From Chrysemys picta bellii (lineage: Eukaryota > Chordata > Testudines > Emydidae), in contig NC_088800.1 in assembly GCF_011386835.1 (NCBI RefSeq), positions 21,690,572 to 21,754,571 of the forward strand: DNA of 64,000 nucleotides, given 5' to 3'. The translations under genes and the position numbers were made by a program. This document shows positions 43,562-55,584 of this stretch, piece by piece (positions within the stretch are counted from its first letter, which is position 1; each line of letters begins with the position of its first letter). Under the pieces are notes generated by a model, which saw only the letters and a program-made list of their open reading frames with translations, had not been told where the DNA came from and did not search any database.

Positions 43562-44032
43562 CTAACAAACTTTTATGTATTTGAAAACTGTTATGACCCC
43601 TTTCAGTCTTCTCTTTTCCAGACTATACAAACCCAATTTTTTCAATCTTCCCTCATAGGACATATTTTCTTGACCTTTAATCATTTTTGCTCTTCTCTGG
43701 ACTTTCTCCAATTTGTCCACATCTTTCCTGAAATGTAGCGCCCAGAACTGGACACAATACTCCAGCTGAGGCCTAATCAGCATGGAGTAGAGAGGAAGAA
43801 TTACTTCTTGTGTCTTACTTACAACACTCCTGCTAATACATCCCAGAATGATGTTCGCTTTTTTTGCAACAGAGTTACACTGTTGACTCATATTTAGCTT
43901 GTGGTTCACTATGACCCCCAGATCCCTTTCCGCAGTACTCCTTCCTAGGCAAACATTTCCCATTTTGTACATGTGCAATGGATTGTTCCTTCCTAAGTGG
44001 AGTATTTTGCATTTGTCCTTATTGAATTTCAT
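43562..44032 (-). pseudogene. CR1 ORF2 C-terminal fragment
   Basis: It has KFNKDKCKILHLGRNNPLH, ERDLGVIVNHKLNMSQQC, LIRPQLEYCVQFWALHF, KLEKVQRRA and SYEGRLKKLGLYSLEKRR. The frame is open for 156 codons and then stops before the usual end, with a shift relative to the palm fragment. Confidence 0.88.
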
Positions 44033-44037
44033 CCCAT

Positions 44038-44334
44038 TTACTTCAGACCATTTCTCCAGTTTGTCCAGATCATTTTGATTATAATCCTATCCTCCAAAGC
44101 ACTTGCAACTCCTCCCAGCTTTGTATTGTCCACTAACTTTATAAGTATACCCTCTATGCCATTATCTAAACCATTGATGAAGATATTGAACAAAACCGGA
44201 CCCAGAATTGATCCCTGCGGGACCTCACTTGTTATGCCCTTCCAGCATGACTGTGAACCACTGATAACTACTCTCTGGGAATAGTTTTCCAACCAGTTAT
44301 GAACCCCCTTATTGTAGCTCCATCTAGGTTGCAT
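44038..44334 (-). pseudogene. CR1 ORF2, RT palm fragment
   Basis: It contains WLENYSQRVV, then VPQGSILGPVLFNIFING, then LVDNTKLGG where ADDTKLGG is expected. The first catalytic Asp is retained in shifted register, but the second is Asn, so the polymerase would be inactive. Confidence 0.88.
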
Positions 44335-44582
44335 TTCCCTAGTTTGTTTATGAGAAGGTCATGTGAGACAGCATCAAAAGCTTTAGTAAAGTCAAGATAT
44401 ACCACATCTACCCCTTCCCCCCATCCACAAGGCTTGTTATCCTGTCAAAGAAAGCTATCGGGTTGATTTGACATGATTTGTTCTTGACAAATCCATGCTG
44501 ACTGTTACTTATCACCTTATCTTCTAGATGTTTGCAAACTGATTGCTTTATTATTTGCTCCATTATCTTTCCGGATACATAT

Positions 44583-44951
44583 GTTAAGTGAAGTCTCTAT
44601 GGGAGGAGAACCTTTTTCAAGCAGCCAGGGCTCCGCTTGTAAATGACCTCTTTGCCACAGGTAAGAGACCTTGATCCTCTCTGGCCCCACTACTCCTCAG
44701 TATCTAAATTTATGTATAGTTATGGTGACTTCCCAAGTATCACTGGAGGAATTGTGGGTAAGTAGCCTATGCAAAACAACACTTCCGATGGGAGAACTTT
44801 CCCCTTTTCTTCAATAGAGGGAGTAGAGATCTTTTTCCCCTGCAGGAATTTGGTTATAGAGCTTACACAAGAAACAGCTGATTATCAGTTCTGTCCAGTG
44901 GGAAGGGAGTGTGACCAGGCTGGTTAATGATATGGCTATGGTCTTCATGCA
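44583..44951. other. unassigned sequence
   Basis: Flank between CR1 and the solo LTR; nothing recognised. Confidence 0.4.
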
Positions 44952-45357
44952 TGTGACACAGGGCCAGAAAGGGTTACAGAACTAGCAGACTAATTGACTC
45001 AGATTCAACCTGTAGAGACATATTAGTAGATAATGATTGTGTTTGTTGTGTGTTTACCTATATATTGTTAGCGGTTGACAATACAACCAAATGGTTCCTG
45101 TCTATGGCTGTATTCTGTTAATTCAGAGATCAAAAGGAGATGTTAACATTGAGATAAATTGTGAATGTAGTAATATCACTGTCTTTGTTTCTCTTTGAAG
45201 TATGTAGTAAACTACCTGTAAATGGCAGCAGATGGGCAGTTGCCTTGATGTTAATCCATGTAGCTAATTACTGGTGGTGCTTAGGAAATAGGACGTTACT
45301 TCAAAGCCACAATGCTTCACCCAAGGACTGCATGCTGTCAAGAGGCTGATAGAGAAC

Positions 45358-45365
45358 TATAAAAG
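45358..45365 (+). promoter_or_regulatory. TATA box of the solo LTR
   Basis: TATAAAAG, 406 bp into the LTR, 276 bp upstream of its polyadenylation signal. Confidence 0.75.
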
Positions 45366-45633
45366 AACTCTTGGGCCCTGATCCTGTTATCTCGGATCTG
45401 CTTAAGCTTCATCAGGGAAGTTCGAGTCTCAAGACTGAGGTCTCTAGTTCCACTCTGGATCGCCCTGATATTGGACGTTGGACTATAGCCTGATAAACTG
45501 AGTCCAGAAAGGACTCTTTGCAACTCTAAAGCTCATCATCTCTACTATGAAACTGACCTAAGAACTCTATTCACATCTGTATGTATAATGATCTTTTAAC
45601 CAATAGTCACTCTCTCTCTCTCTTTTCTTTTTT

Positions 45634-45639
45634 AATAAA
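45634..45639 (+). promoter_or_regulatory. polyadenylation signal of the solo LTR
   Basis: AATAAA after a T-rich/(TC)n tract and downstream of the TATA box, as expected of an LTR R region. Confidence 0.7.
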
Positions 45640-46109
45640 TTTTAGTTTAGTTAATAAGAATTGGCTGTAAGCATATATTTGAGTAACATCTGGGATATTC
45701 ATTAACCTGGTGGATAATGTGTCTGATCCTTTGGGATTGGTAGAACTTTTTATATGATGAACAAGATTTTCAGTAATCCCCATCATATTTGACTTGGCTG
45801 TCTGGGTATAAGCCCAAGGCTGGGTTGCTTTATGGGAACTGTGTTTTTGGCTTCTGGATAACCAGAAGGTATTGCAGAAGCTGTTTTGTTGCTGGCTTGG
45901 TGAATCTTCATGAATCTAAATATTGGAATAACCATCAGTTTTGGGGATTGTCTGCCCCATTCATTGCTCAATTAGGGCAAACTACAATCTCAGTGTGGAC
46001 CCCCCCAAGGACCCCGGTCACAATGCACCTACCTACTGGTGCCTGGAGGCTGGTTTGCGGAGGAGGGAGGAAAAGAAGAAGCTGTAGTGAGAAATGGGAA
46101 GGGAAAACA

Positions 46110-46260
46110 CTATAGAAGAAGAGTCCTAGGCAGAAATTATAGCAGACATGTTGGGAAGGATAGAGCTGTGCAAGGCCTTGAAACTAAGAGAGAGGTGCTG
46201 GATATCAATGTGGAAGAAGAGAGGAAGCCAGGGAGGGATTTCCTGGTGAGGTGAGGGTGG
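46110..46260 (-). mobile_element. possible L2-clade LINE scrap
   Basis: GTGCAAGGCCTTGAAA and GAAGCCAGGGAGGGA in this spacing resemble the 3' part of the L2-clade LINE at 15827 (complement strand). Short and diverged. Confidence 0.4.
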
Positions 46261-46786
46261 GTGATATAATGCTGGAACTGAAAAATATTACCAGCAATAC
46301 ACAATTACTCATGTAAATAAGCACTGAAATGCACCCTTGACTTTCATGGAGCTATTCACGTTTACAACAGCTCAGGATCTGGCCCACATTTGGGCTGAAA
46401 GTATGCCCTGAGTCAGCAGTAAGCTGACCTATCGTGGGGGAAAAGCAGACTGTTATACAAAGTCAACATTTCAAAAAAAACCACAAGGGAGATGAGCTAA
46501 TATAACCAATTTCCTCATATTCCACTTCCACTCCTCCTGTGCTGCCGGGGATGCACAACCCATGGAAGTTCCCGAAATCTTAAATTGGGAATACTGTCTT
46601 TCTAATCCAAAATTTGTCAGGAGCAGGGGGAAACATCTTTCTCTCCCCTCTCTTCCCCCGACCTTTCTGTTTGGAGTAGATCAAGACAATAATAAAAAAG
46701 TTAGAGATTTTACCAAAATGGCATGAAAATAAACAATACAATAGCAAACCTGAATGAGATTTCTGTTAAAAATATATCATACCAAA
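46261..46786. other. unassigned sequence
   Basis: A MITE-like scrap (GCTCAGGATCTGGCCC) at 46368. Nothing else recognised. Confidence 0.4.
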
Positions 46787-48030
46787 TGTAACCCTTCTGC
46801 CCCTCTGAGTTGGCAGCAACAAGGGCCGGGTTCAGTATCTAGGGGTTCCGTTTCAATAACGCAATGCAAAACCGGCTCGAGCCCCCACCCAGTGACCTGG
46901 GACAATTACATACCACCCCTTGGGTGCCTCTAGGAGGCAATACTTCCCCTCTTGCAAGCACGGAGTCTGAGTGTAGCAAAAGCTTTTTAATAAAGGAGGG
47001 AAACAGTGCGGCATTATGTTGGGGAAACACCACAAACAGGATTCATAACACAAACCATGAGCAAAAGACCCACCTCTAGGTAAGTTTGGCAGTGTCCTTT
47101 TCCCCTCAGGGGCTTAAGTCCAATCACCCCAAAGTCTAACAACCCCAAAGTCTCTGTCCCTGGTCAGTGCCACCCCGGAGTTCAAAAGTTTATCTGCAGA
47201 GTTTTACCCCCCCCGCCTGGGCGGAAATGGGCGGGGGGCACACGGAATGTTAAGGGGCACCTTATGTGGTCCAAGACCGACTGCCCCACCTCTCCGTGAA
47301 GTTCTGCTTCAGCCTTTACCACGAATGGCTCCACTCTACCAGCCACGCCGCGCCACTCCGCTCCTCCAGCCGTCCCCGCAAACTGCTGCGCTTCCCGTTC
47401 CGTGGGCCACTCCAACCGTCCCACAAACTGCTCAGCTCTGCCAGCTGCTCCACTCCCATGAACCACTCCAGCTGCCCCTGCAAATGGCTCAGCTCCGCTC
47501 GCTGTTCCCTGGGCCACTCCAACTGTCCCACAAACTGCTCGGCTCTGCCAGTTGCTTAGCAATATATCTTCAGGCTCCCCCACTGGTTAACACAGCACTC
47601 ACTGATCTCAGCTCAGCAATTTCAGCTCTTAGTGATTTCAGCTTGTAGTAGGGGAGCCCCAGTGCTGGTACACCATTGGCCCAAAGTGAATACAGTTCAG
47701 CAACTTCTAGCTAGACTCCTAATGGAAGCAAACTTAGCTCTGCTATTCAACAATGGAGAGAGGGGGTAGTGCAATTGGTGTTCCAGACCCTCAAAAGGGG
47801 GCCCATATCATCAGATACACGTACCTATCCCCAACCTCTCTCAATTCACTGGGTTTTGTAACCCATGCCCCTGGTCTAGCGAGTGCTACTTAATTACTGG
47901 TGAGTCCCTCTGCCATACAACAGTTCCACTAGCCTTGATTCACAGAATCAGGGTAACACCACTTTATTCTTCCTGCCCCAATGACAGAGAAACTGGGGAT
48001 CTCACACCAGCCTAAGTAACCACTAACAGT
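46787..48030. mobile_element. LTR-like element, TGTAACCCTTCTGCC family, about 1.2 kb
   Basis: It starts TGTAACCCTTCTGCCCC and GGCCGGGTTCAGTATC. It contains TTTTTAATAAAGGAGG at 46983 and a G-rich/C-rich segment near 47205-47240. It then has a degenerate 105-110-bp tandem repeat (GGCCACTCCAACCGTCCCAC at 47404 and a near-identical block at 47512). The right end is not clear. The start matches the old copy at 42617. Open frames within it (47182-47648) are GC-driven. Confidence 0.55.
47320..47560. repeat. degenerate tandem repeat inside LTR-like element
   Basis: GCCACTCCAAC, GTCCCACAAACTGCTC and GCTCTGCCAG recur about 108 bp apart (47404 and 47512), with a weaker third copy around 47340. Confidence 0.7.
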
Positions 48031-50689
48031 TGATGTTGTCCCAAGCTAGGCAGGTGGGTGTGCCTATGCAAACAAGATCAGCCCCTGAAGTTCTTTTCCA
48101 CCCTTGCCATAATTCACCACCAGATGTCAGGGTAGAGCTTATCCTGACTCTGCTTACACAAATATACCTTACATTTTTCAGTTACATTGTCAACATGCCA
48201 CAGCACATATTGGTGAGTAAAGTAATTCTGACATATTTGTTCTTCTCAGCTGCTTTTGAATCTGTTTCCAATCAGTAAAACAATTCTTGCCCAAGTAGCT
48301 GTATTTACTGTGTTGTCAGATAACAATCCCCAACTCTAGATGGACAGCCACTAACGAACGTGGTTTCCCCCTTCCCCCCTCCCCCCATTGTTGCATTAAA
48401 GACAGAGATGGTTTATTTTATTTATTTTTGGTAATTTTACAAGCATCAGCTAAAATGCTTGTCTGACTCATCTAAGGAAGAGTTTTAAAAACAATAAACT
48501 GTTGTCCCCCTCCACTTCACCCCCGCTTTTTAAATATAGGATGGCTAATTTAATTTAACAAAAATACCCTATGCAGTTAATTGAAAATCTCAATACTGCT
48601 TTCATGTCTGAGTCCATTCCATAAATGTCCCAACTAATCTGAACACGAATATCATCTCTACTGTTAAAAGGTGTTGTTCCTGGGATGTAAATTCCTGTCT
48701 CCTCCCTCTGTACAGCCCATATGCTGAGTGTTCCAGTGACCATTCTATAGGCCAGAGCACAGAGATATCTTTGTAATGGTCCTACTTCCACCCTTTGACT
48801 AATACAGTGATGAACTCCCCAACCACCACCACCACTAATACATTCTTATCTTTTGATCAGATTTCACAGCTGCTTACTTTCCTTTGCATTTCTCTCTGAC
48901 TAGCCAAAAAAGCTGTTCAAAGTCAGGATCCTCTTTCAGATGTGTGCATTGTTGGCAGAAAACTCACTCCCCTATTAGGTGACCTTCTGCACCAGCAGTC
49001 ATGTTTCCTTTGCTCACAGTGTGCATTTCCCCAAGTGAGCACAAAGGACGCTGTGCTTCTCCCTGGAATTTATCGGAGACAGGAACAGCAACAGAGGCTG
49101 TATGTGGAATGGGCAACAAGTCTTGGATCAGCAACCAAAGCCATGTTCAAAGGAGCAGTGGGAGTTCTCGGAGTGTCTGAAAGACCATCCATAAGACCTC
49201 TTATCCTGCAAGACAGCACCATGGGGAAAATGTTTGTCAGTGATGCTGATTTTGGCCCTTTTATCAAGAGTTCTGAATAAGCAAGGACTCATTTAAACGG
49301 CTCCTTTACCTTTTCTATAGCCTTTCAAAAACAGCTATTTAACCATACCAAAACCAATACTCAGCTAAATCCATCCTTTGTGAGCTGCTAATATAAAAGG
49401 TAGACTAGAGACAAAGACTATATTCCTGGCTCTGGAGAGCAACATGTTTCCATGTCAGAGACAATCTGGACAAACTCCTAAGGATTATCATCCCAATGTA
49501 GTGGTCTCTGTATTTAATGTACAGATATTGGCAAATTTCAGGTCTGCTTTCTTCCGAGTTTTAATAGGTGAAAGTCAATGAGTTTTGAATCACTCACAGA
49601 TCAACTTGGATGGAACAGTTCCCCACTAGTTCCATTCTCTAGCAGACATCTCGCTTCTGGACTAAATGTATGGTTCATATACAACAACCCCTGAATATAA
49701 TAGATCACTAATTCTAAAAGATAATGCTCATCATACCATTCTCCTGAAAAAAACATACAAAATCTTTTGGAAGAGCAGCTTAATAAGATCAATGCAATTA
49801 TACATTATGCAGTGGAACTAAGGTTGTTTTGCATTATATTAATTTATTTTTGGATGTGTTTTGCTGCTTTGCTGCCTCTGCAGGCATAGATCACATTGAA
49901 GTTATTTTCTGCAAAGGGTTCATTATGCTGTGCTTAATAACTCAAGGAACCTGGGCATATTAGAAGCAAATATTTTTAATTCTTAAGCATAGTAAATGAG
50001 AGTATTTTCTTTCCAGTAAATGCAATCTCTTGGAAAAAATCAAAATGTAAAAAACATTGATCTGCACTTGAATTGATGTTTATCTGCTGCTCTCCCTGAC
50101 AATGTGTTGGGCCTTTGCTCTCTACACAACATTAATAATAAACAGTAACCACAGGGACACAGTTGGGTTCCAGATAACTGAGTTTACTATCTAGAGTAAA
50201 TACAACTACAACTACACACACACACAGTACACTAGACAATGTAAAATGCTACAGTGGTTCAGAGTATGAGACTCAGAGCTGGCTTTATCACTTAAGTGGG
50301 GCTGCAAGTTAACCTCTCTCTCTCGCGCACACACACAAAATGATTCCCGTCCATAAAAATCACACCACTATCCACAGTGATATCGGTAGAATTTTGTAGA
50401 GGGTTGGGAAGGTGATGCTTTGAGCCATCCTAACATTTTGCTGACTGGTTTTATATTAAAAGGCAGGTGGAGGAAGGTTCATGCAATATCCAGCTTCCTG
50501 CTTCAGAAGTGGATCCCACCTACTTTATTTGAGGTCCATGCATCCTTGCCAACTTTTCAAAAAGGTTTCCAAGGTCAATTCTGGCTATCAGGGTGAGTCA
50601 CTAAGCTCACCTCCACTAGTAGCTTTTTGTAAATATTCTGATGGATTGTATAGAACAGAACATTACAAAAATTGACCAAAAGTTACATG
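48031..50689. other. mostly unassigned, AT-rich
   Basis: There is a 112-codon + strand frame (48942-49280) without a recognised domain. Short (AC)n and (TC)n tracts lie at 50211-50226 and 50316-50336. The sequence 49800-50110 looks unique and AT-rich. Nothing else named. Confidence 0.4.
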
Positions 50690-50860
50690 TCCCTCATCCC
50701 CATCAGGTAGAAGGGGAAGTAAATATTACAGTCCCATTTTGGCAATTTAGATGGGGGAACTTGGGCAGAGAGGTTAAGGAGAATCAATGCAGAGCTGGGA
50801 TTGCAACTGCTACACTAGACTATACTGCCTATCATGCTGTTGAACCGCCTTTCCTTCTGC
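50690..50860 (-). mobile_element. MIR-like SINE fragment
   Basis: AGTAAATATTACAGTCCCATTTT, GGGCAGAGAGGTTAAG and AGAGCTGGGATTGCAAC are in the order of the MIR core read on the complement. Diverged. Confidence 0.6.
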
Positions 50861-51228
50861 CTAGGGGCTGCACTGGCATTTCAGCACAGAAGCCAGCTCA
50901 GCTGTAGGCAACTAGCTGGTGGCTGGAAAGAAATTTGTAGTAGGCCTACCCCAATCACCTGAAGCTAGGATGTATCCCTGCAACTGGCCTGGGGTCCCCC
51001 CCATAATCAACAGAGCCATGGGTGAGCGTTTGCATAGGCCCCATCAGCTAACATGGGGCAGCTATAATGAGAACCATGAATAATCTGCCAGATTTAAGGA
51101 AACAGTTGCAGTGAAAAATTCCATACCCCACCCCTGCTTTATATGATCTAGGCCTGATCCTGAGTTTAGATGCCCAGCATCTCACAGGGTTAGGCCCTAT
51201 ATGTGCACACAGCATCACTGAAATAAAG

Positions 51229-52131
51229 TTAGGGTTGCCAACTTTCTAATCACACAAAACCGAACACCCTAGTCCAGCCCCTTCCCCAAGGCCACGCCCC
51301 CTGCCCCATCCCTTTCCTGAGATCCTGTCCCCCGCTCATTACATTCTCCCACCCTCACTCACTTTCACTGGGCTGGGGGTTGGGGTTCGGGAGGGGGTTC
51401 GGGCTCTAGGGTGGGGCCAGAAATGCAGGCTTTTAGGGTGCATGAGGGGGCTGCAGTTTGAGGAAGGGGATTGGGGTGCAGGGGGTGAGGGCTCTGTCTG
51501 GGGCCTGGGATGAGGGGTTTGGGGTGCAGGAGGGAGCTCCAGGCAAGGGGGTGGGGCAGAGGGATTCAGGGTGTGGGAGGGGACTCTGGGCTGGGGCAAG
51601 GTGTTGGGGTGCAGGGAGGGTGAGATGAAGGAGGGGCCTCCAGATTTGGGGGGGCTCAGGGCTGGGGCAAGGGGTTGGGGAGTGAGCTTACCTCCGGAGG
51701 CTCCTGGTCAGTGGTGCAGCAGAGCTAAGGCAGGCTAGTCCCTACCTGTCCTGACTCTGTGCTGTGCCCCGGAAGCAGCCAGCAGGTCCGGCTCCTAGGC
51801 GGAGGTGCGGCAGGCTGCTCTGCACGCTGCTCTTGACCGCAGGTACTGCCTCTGCAGCTCCCATTGGCCGCAGTTCCTGGCCAATGGGAGTGAAGAGCTG
51901 GTGCTCGGGGTGGGGGCAGTGTGCAGAGCCCCAGGGCCCCCCACCTAGGAGCCAGACCTGTTGGCTGCTTTCGGGGCACAGTGCGGAGTCAGGACAGGTA
52001 GGGACTAGCCTAACTTAGCTCCGCTGCACCATTGAACAGACTTAACGGCCCAATTGGCAGTGCTGCCCAGAGCTGTCAGGGTCCCTTTTTGACCAGGTGT
52101 TCCAGTTGAAAACCGGACACCTGGTCACCCT
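51229..52131. mobile_element. hAT-like non-autonomous element, about 900 bp
   Basis: AGGGTTGCCAACTT on the left is imperfectly matched by the complement of GACACCTGGTCACCCT on the right. AAATAAAG flanks it on both sides (51221-51228 and 52132-52139), an 8-bp duplication. Interior parts (51290-51420 and 51780-52030) are shared with the unrelated-ended element at 56825-57567, including a CTCCCATTGGCC/GGCCAATGGGAG inverted pair. It encodes no protein. Confidence 0.82.
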
Positions 52132-52194
52132 AAATAAAGGTACCTCTGAGATGGAGGATAAGTAGCAAACTGAACATAGGTGGGAAGTGGGGGT

Positions 52195-52704
52195 ATGTGA
52201 GTCGCTGTGTTGGTGCAACGGTGCCCCTTCTGGCCAGGTGTGGCCTGGCACCTGAGCTCACTCAGCCCAGCCTGGGTATTAATCTATTCCTGGTGCCCAG
52301 GAACCTGAAAATACTCTCTGCTCTTATGTCCATGAGGTTGGTAGGGGAACCCAAGACCACCCACTTCACTGAGTTCCAGCTCAGGGCCCTCAAGCTAGGT
52401 AAGCTGAATCAGGGTTCAAACACTCTGGCTGTGCCCTGAGCTCCTTCCTGCCTTCCCCCGGGTTTCTGCCAGCTCTTCAGCTTGTTGGTCTGCTCATCTC
52501 TTTCTAGGGTGTTGTCCTTTAGTAGCTCTTCAGCAGCTTGCTGGCAGGAGTTCCCTCCTCCAGTCCTCTGGTAGTCACCCTACTCCTCTACTTCCCAGCC
52601 CTTTTATCCTCCCAACTGCTGTGAGGCTGCCAATTAGCAGAGGCCAGTGGGGCCTGTATTAACCCTTTGGTTGCAGGGCCGGAGTGGGGTATATACACCC
52701 CACA
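52195..52704 (-). mobile_element. solo LTR, approximate left end
   Basis: On the minus strand it starts TGTGGGGTGTATATACCCC at 52704 and has an ATAAAAGGG promoter box (complement of CCCTTTTATCC near 52600). It then reads into a CTGCCAGC-rich transcribed part like those at 19970 and 25291. The left end and target duplication were not found. Confidence 0.6.
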
Positions 52705-55583
52705 ACAGGGTAATTTGGAGAAAAGGACAGCAGGGGGCAAATGAATCAACATCTACCCAGAACAGATATAACTTCAGTTTTGAGAGACCCAACACAATAC
52801 CCCCTTTCCCTTCCAGGAAGGTGGATGGGATTTAAATTTCTATTTCAATTAGATGTGCCCAATCTATGCAGTTTGACTCTGAACCTAAACTTCCCTGAAG
52901 ATCATGGGTTTGGGATCCAGTGATCTGGTTCAAGTCTCTTATAGAGAGATAGGGCTAAACTGTGAATTGTGGATCTGGGTTTACATCCAGAGCAAAGTTT
53001 CCCTTGTGTTGATGGAGTTTGAGTCATGCCCATGTATTAATCATATGCCTAAAAAAAGCTAAAGAGCTGAATCAGTGTTTATGGTTCCAGGGAATCTTAG
53101 AATTTTCAGCCTCTATACATCTAAAGTGACTGCTGCTTAGGCTCTATTGGGTATCCTACAATGTTCACACAGTCTGACAGGGAAGGGAGAGGGCTAATGG
53201 ATTAAGAAAAAAGGAGATAACAGCGTCATTTCTATAAGATAATTCTTTTTGGCTTCATTCTCCTATGTCCATATGGACCAGATTGCTGCTGCTCGGTAGA
53301 AAAATGCTTCTCAGTCTTTTGATGTTCTTTCAGCTATTCTTAGCATGAGTGAGCATCACTTCTGCTTCTGGCTGAAAGGCACGAAAGACAGAGATCATTC
53401 TGCATAAGCCACTGCATGGAAGCATTGCTATCTAGGAGCATGCATTTCTCTTAACTCTGGTCTCCAGTTTCTTCAAAATCACTGGGGAGGGGAAGGAAAT
53501 CTAAGATTTCCTTGCAGCCCACCCCCTTGTAACAAACATACTCTATATGTTTCTCCCATTGTTGTATTGGTTTATTATGCTAGCTTTTGAAAGTGCTCCA
53601 TTCTACCTCTTTCTGATATGTCTATTGTACTTCCTCCACTGCTCCAGCCTAAGTATAGCCATTCTTATTATCACAAATGTGATTACATCACTTCTTTAAT
53701 TGAGTCATACTACTTGGTGCAGTAAAACGGTGCTGAACACCAAAGAGTACAATATTCTGCACATAGGCAATTACACGAGATGCTCACTCATGGAAGTTTG
53801 AAAAAGTTATTTGGAAGTGCTATGGACAATTGACTGTAGCATTTGACTGACCCCCTCCTTTGCTCTGTCCATATGCTGCTCCTCTAACCTTACATTCTAC
53901 TTCCCTACACTGCTTCCCGAGTGATTTTGCAGATGACTATATAGGCAGATGGACTAGAAGTTCATATTATAAACATGCAGCAAAGCAAAATCCATGATTT
54001 TGCACAGCTTCAATTACCAGGATCTGCAGAGATGTCAAAGACATGCTATTCCCCATTCAGCAATATGCTTTGATGGCTAATTAATGCAAACAGCTTGTTG
54101 TCTACAGTAATACACAATTCCTTTTCAGTGACCAAATGGCTTACAACAATTTCAACAAGCAGTTCAGGAGCCAAAAACATTCCATAAATAAGATGCTGAC
54201 ACTGAGCGGTGTACTTTTATTTAAAGATGTAATAATATAGCCATCTGGTAAACTGCTTATTTAATAATGCTCAGCAACATGGGACTTGGCATCTGATAAT
54301 GTCTGCTAACTGGCAAGTTATCAGCAAAGCAGGTAGCCAAAGGTAGGAGTGGAACCAGGATCAGGGGGAAAAACAGACCAAACAAGTAATGCCCATGACC
54401 TGTAATGGCTTCTTTCTGGTCCATTCACTCTTGCAATAAAACCTGTACTCTTTCTGAGAAATAATCATGGGATAGAGCCAAGAACTAATGAGATGTTTAT
54501 TTTACTATCTATATGAGAAGGGGACCTCTTCCTTATAGAAAAGGAGTATAGAATGCAATTAAGATTACTAAAATGAATTCATGATCAAAGAACAAAGCTG
54601 CTGATTTACTGTAAGTACTACAGACACATCAGAGATGTCATTTACTTAGAGCATGGGTCACTTCCCCTCCCACCCAAAAAACACATAAATCTGTGGCAAT
54701 ATAAAGAATGCTAATTATCTTTCTAGAAATGACTGCCTCGAGGCCAAACATTTTCTGAAATGGCCTCCTTGCAATAAACGCGTCTGCAAATCAGCCTTTT
54801 AAGGGCATCATTCATGTTTTGTGCCCACATAATCCAGACGTGATTGCAAAGAGAGAAGAGAACCGAGACACACATTCTCCAGTGCAGAAGTCCATTGCCA
54901 GAACTGGATGGGACCAGGTAGTGAATGTGGCAAAGGATTATGGATGAATTGGATTTTCTGTTTTATACATTCAGTGTTTAGTATTTGTTGCATCTGGACA
55001 GAAATTTAGCAGGAGATCCAGGTTAGGCAAAAGAAACAGGTTTAGTTTACAAGGGAGTTTTGTGTAATTAGAGGACACAGACATAAACCAGCACAACCTC
55101 TGGCTACATTCTCTTCATGCTGCTTCAGGCTTTAAACTCTAAAAACAAATACTATAAATAACAAACAGCAACAAACAGGGCAGCTTTCTGGTTTCCAAAA
55201 CTCCCAGGGCTGGTTGCTAACAGTAAATCCCTTTCTCTTTCCACTGTGAAAATATTCCAGCCTCTTTCTAAGGTCCTCAGCTTATCTGGATAAGGCTGCA
55301 CTTGGTTAATTTTTCACCACATTTGTCTAGCACCAATGCAGCCCACTGGTGCTAGTAGAATGGAAGCCCTAGTGTAGCCCAGGTGCAGGTAGTTTGGTAG
55401 TAAACTTTTCTCTGAGTAGGGCTAGATGACAGGATGGTAAAACACCCGTGTTTGGCCTACACTGGTGTTAACATCACTGTTAGCACTAATGGAGCAGCAT
55501 AGGTTCATAGGAATACTTATACAATTTCCTAGTACAGACATAACCACAATGGCACACCCAAATGGGACTCCAGAAATCCCCAG
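52705..55583. other. AT-rich unique-looking sequence; possible noncoding element
   Basis: I see no bounded repeat except a weak MITE candidate at 55325-55560 (TTTGTCTAGCAC and CTAGTACAGACATAAC). The segment 54060-54330 has GGCTAATTAATGCAAACAGC (homeodomain plus forkhead-type cores) in low-repeat sequence. Whether it is conserved cannot be told from one genome. Confidence 0.4.
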
Positions 55584-55584
55584 C

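Larger units (their letters stand above)
43266..44582 (-). mobile_element. CR1 LINE, 5'-truncated
   Basis: The minus-strand element has its 3' end at about 43266 (complement of CATAGAATCA), then 3' UTR, the ORF2 C-terminal region (43562-44032) and RT palm (44038-44580). It begins within the RT at about 44582. It is more diverged than the copy at 29515 and belongs to another CR1 subfamily, judging by the 3' UTR. Confidence 0.9.
44952..46022 (+). mobile_element. solo LTR, ERVL-like, 1071 bp
   Basis: It begins TGTGACACAGGGCCAG and ends CCCCGGTCACA. A perfect 5-bp target duplication (ATGCA) lies at 44947-44951 and 46023-46027. The order U3-R-U5 is clear: TATAAAAG at 45358-45365, AATAAA at 45634-45639 preceded by (TC)n, then a 380-bp U5-like part. 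No internal viral region remains. The 5-bp duplication suits class III (ERVL-like) elements. Confidence 0.93.

Noticed and set aside
47182..47648. 133-codon frames on both strands
   Set aside because: They coincide with the 108-bp tandem repeat inside an LTR-like element.
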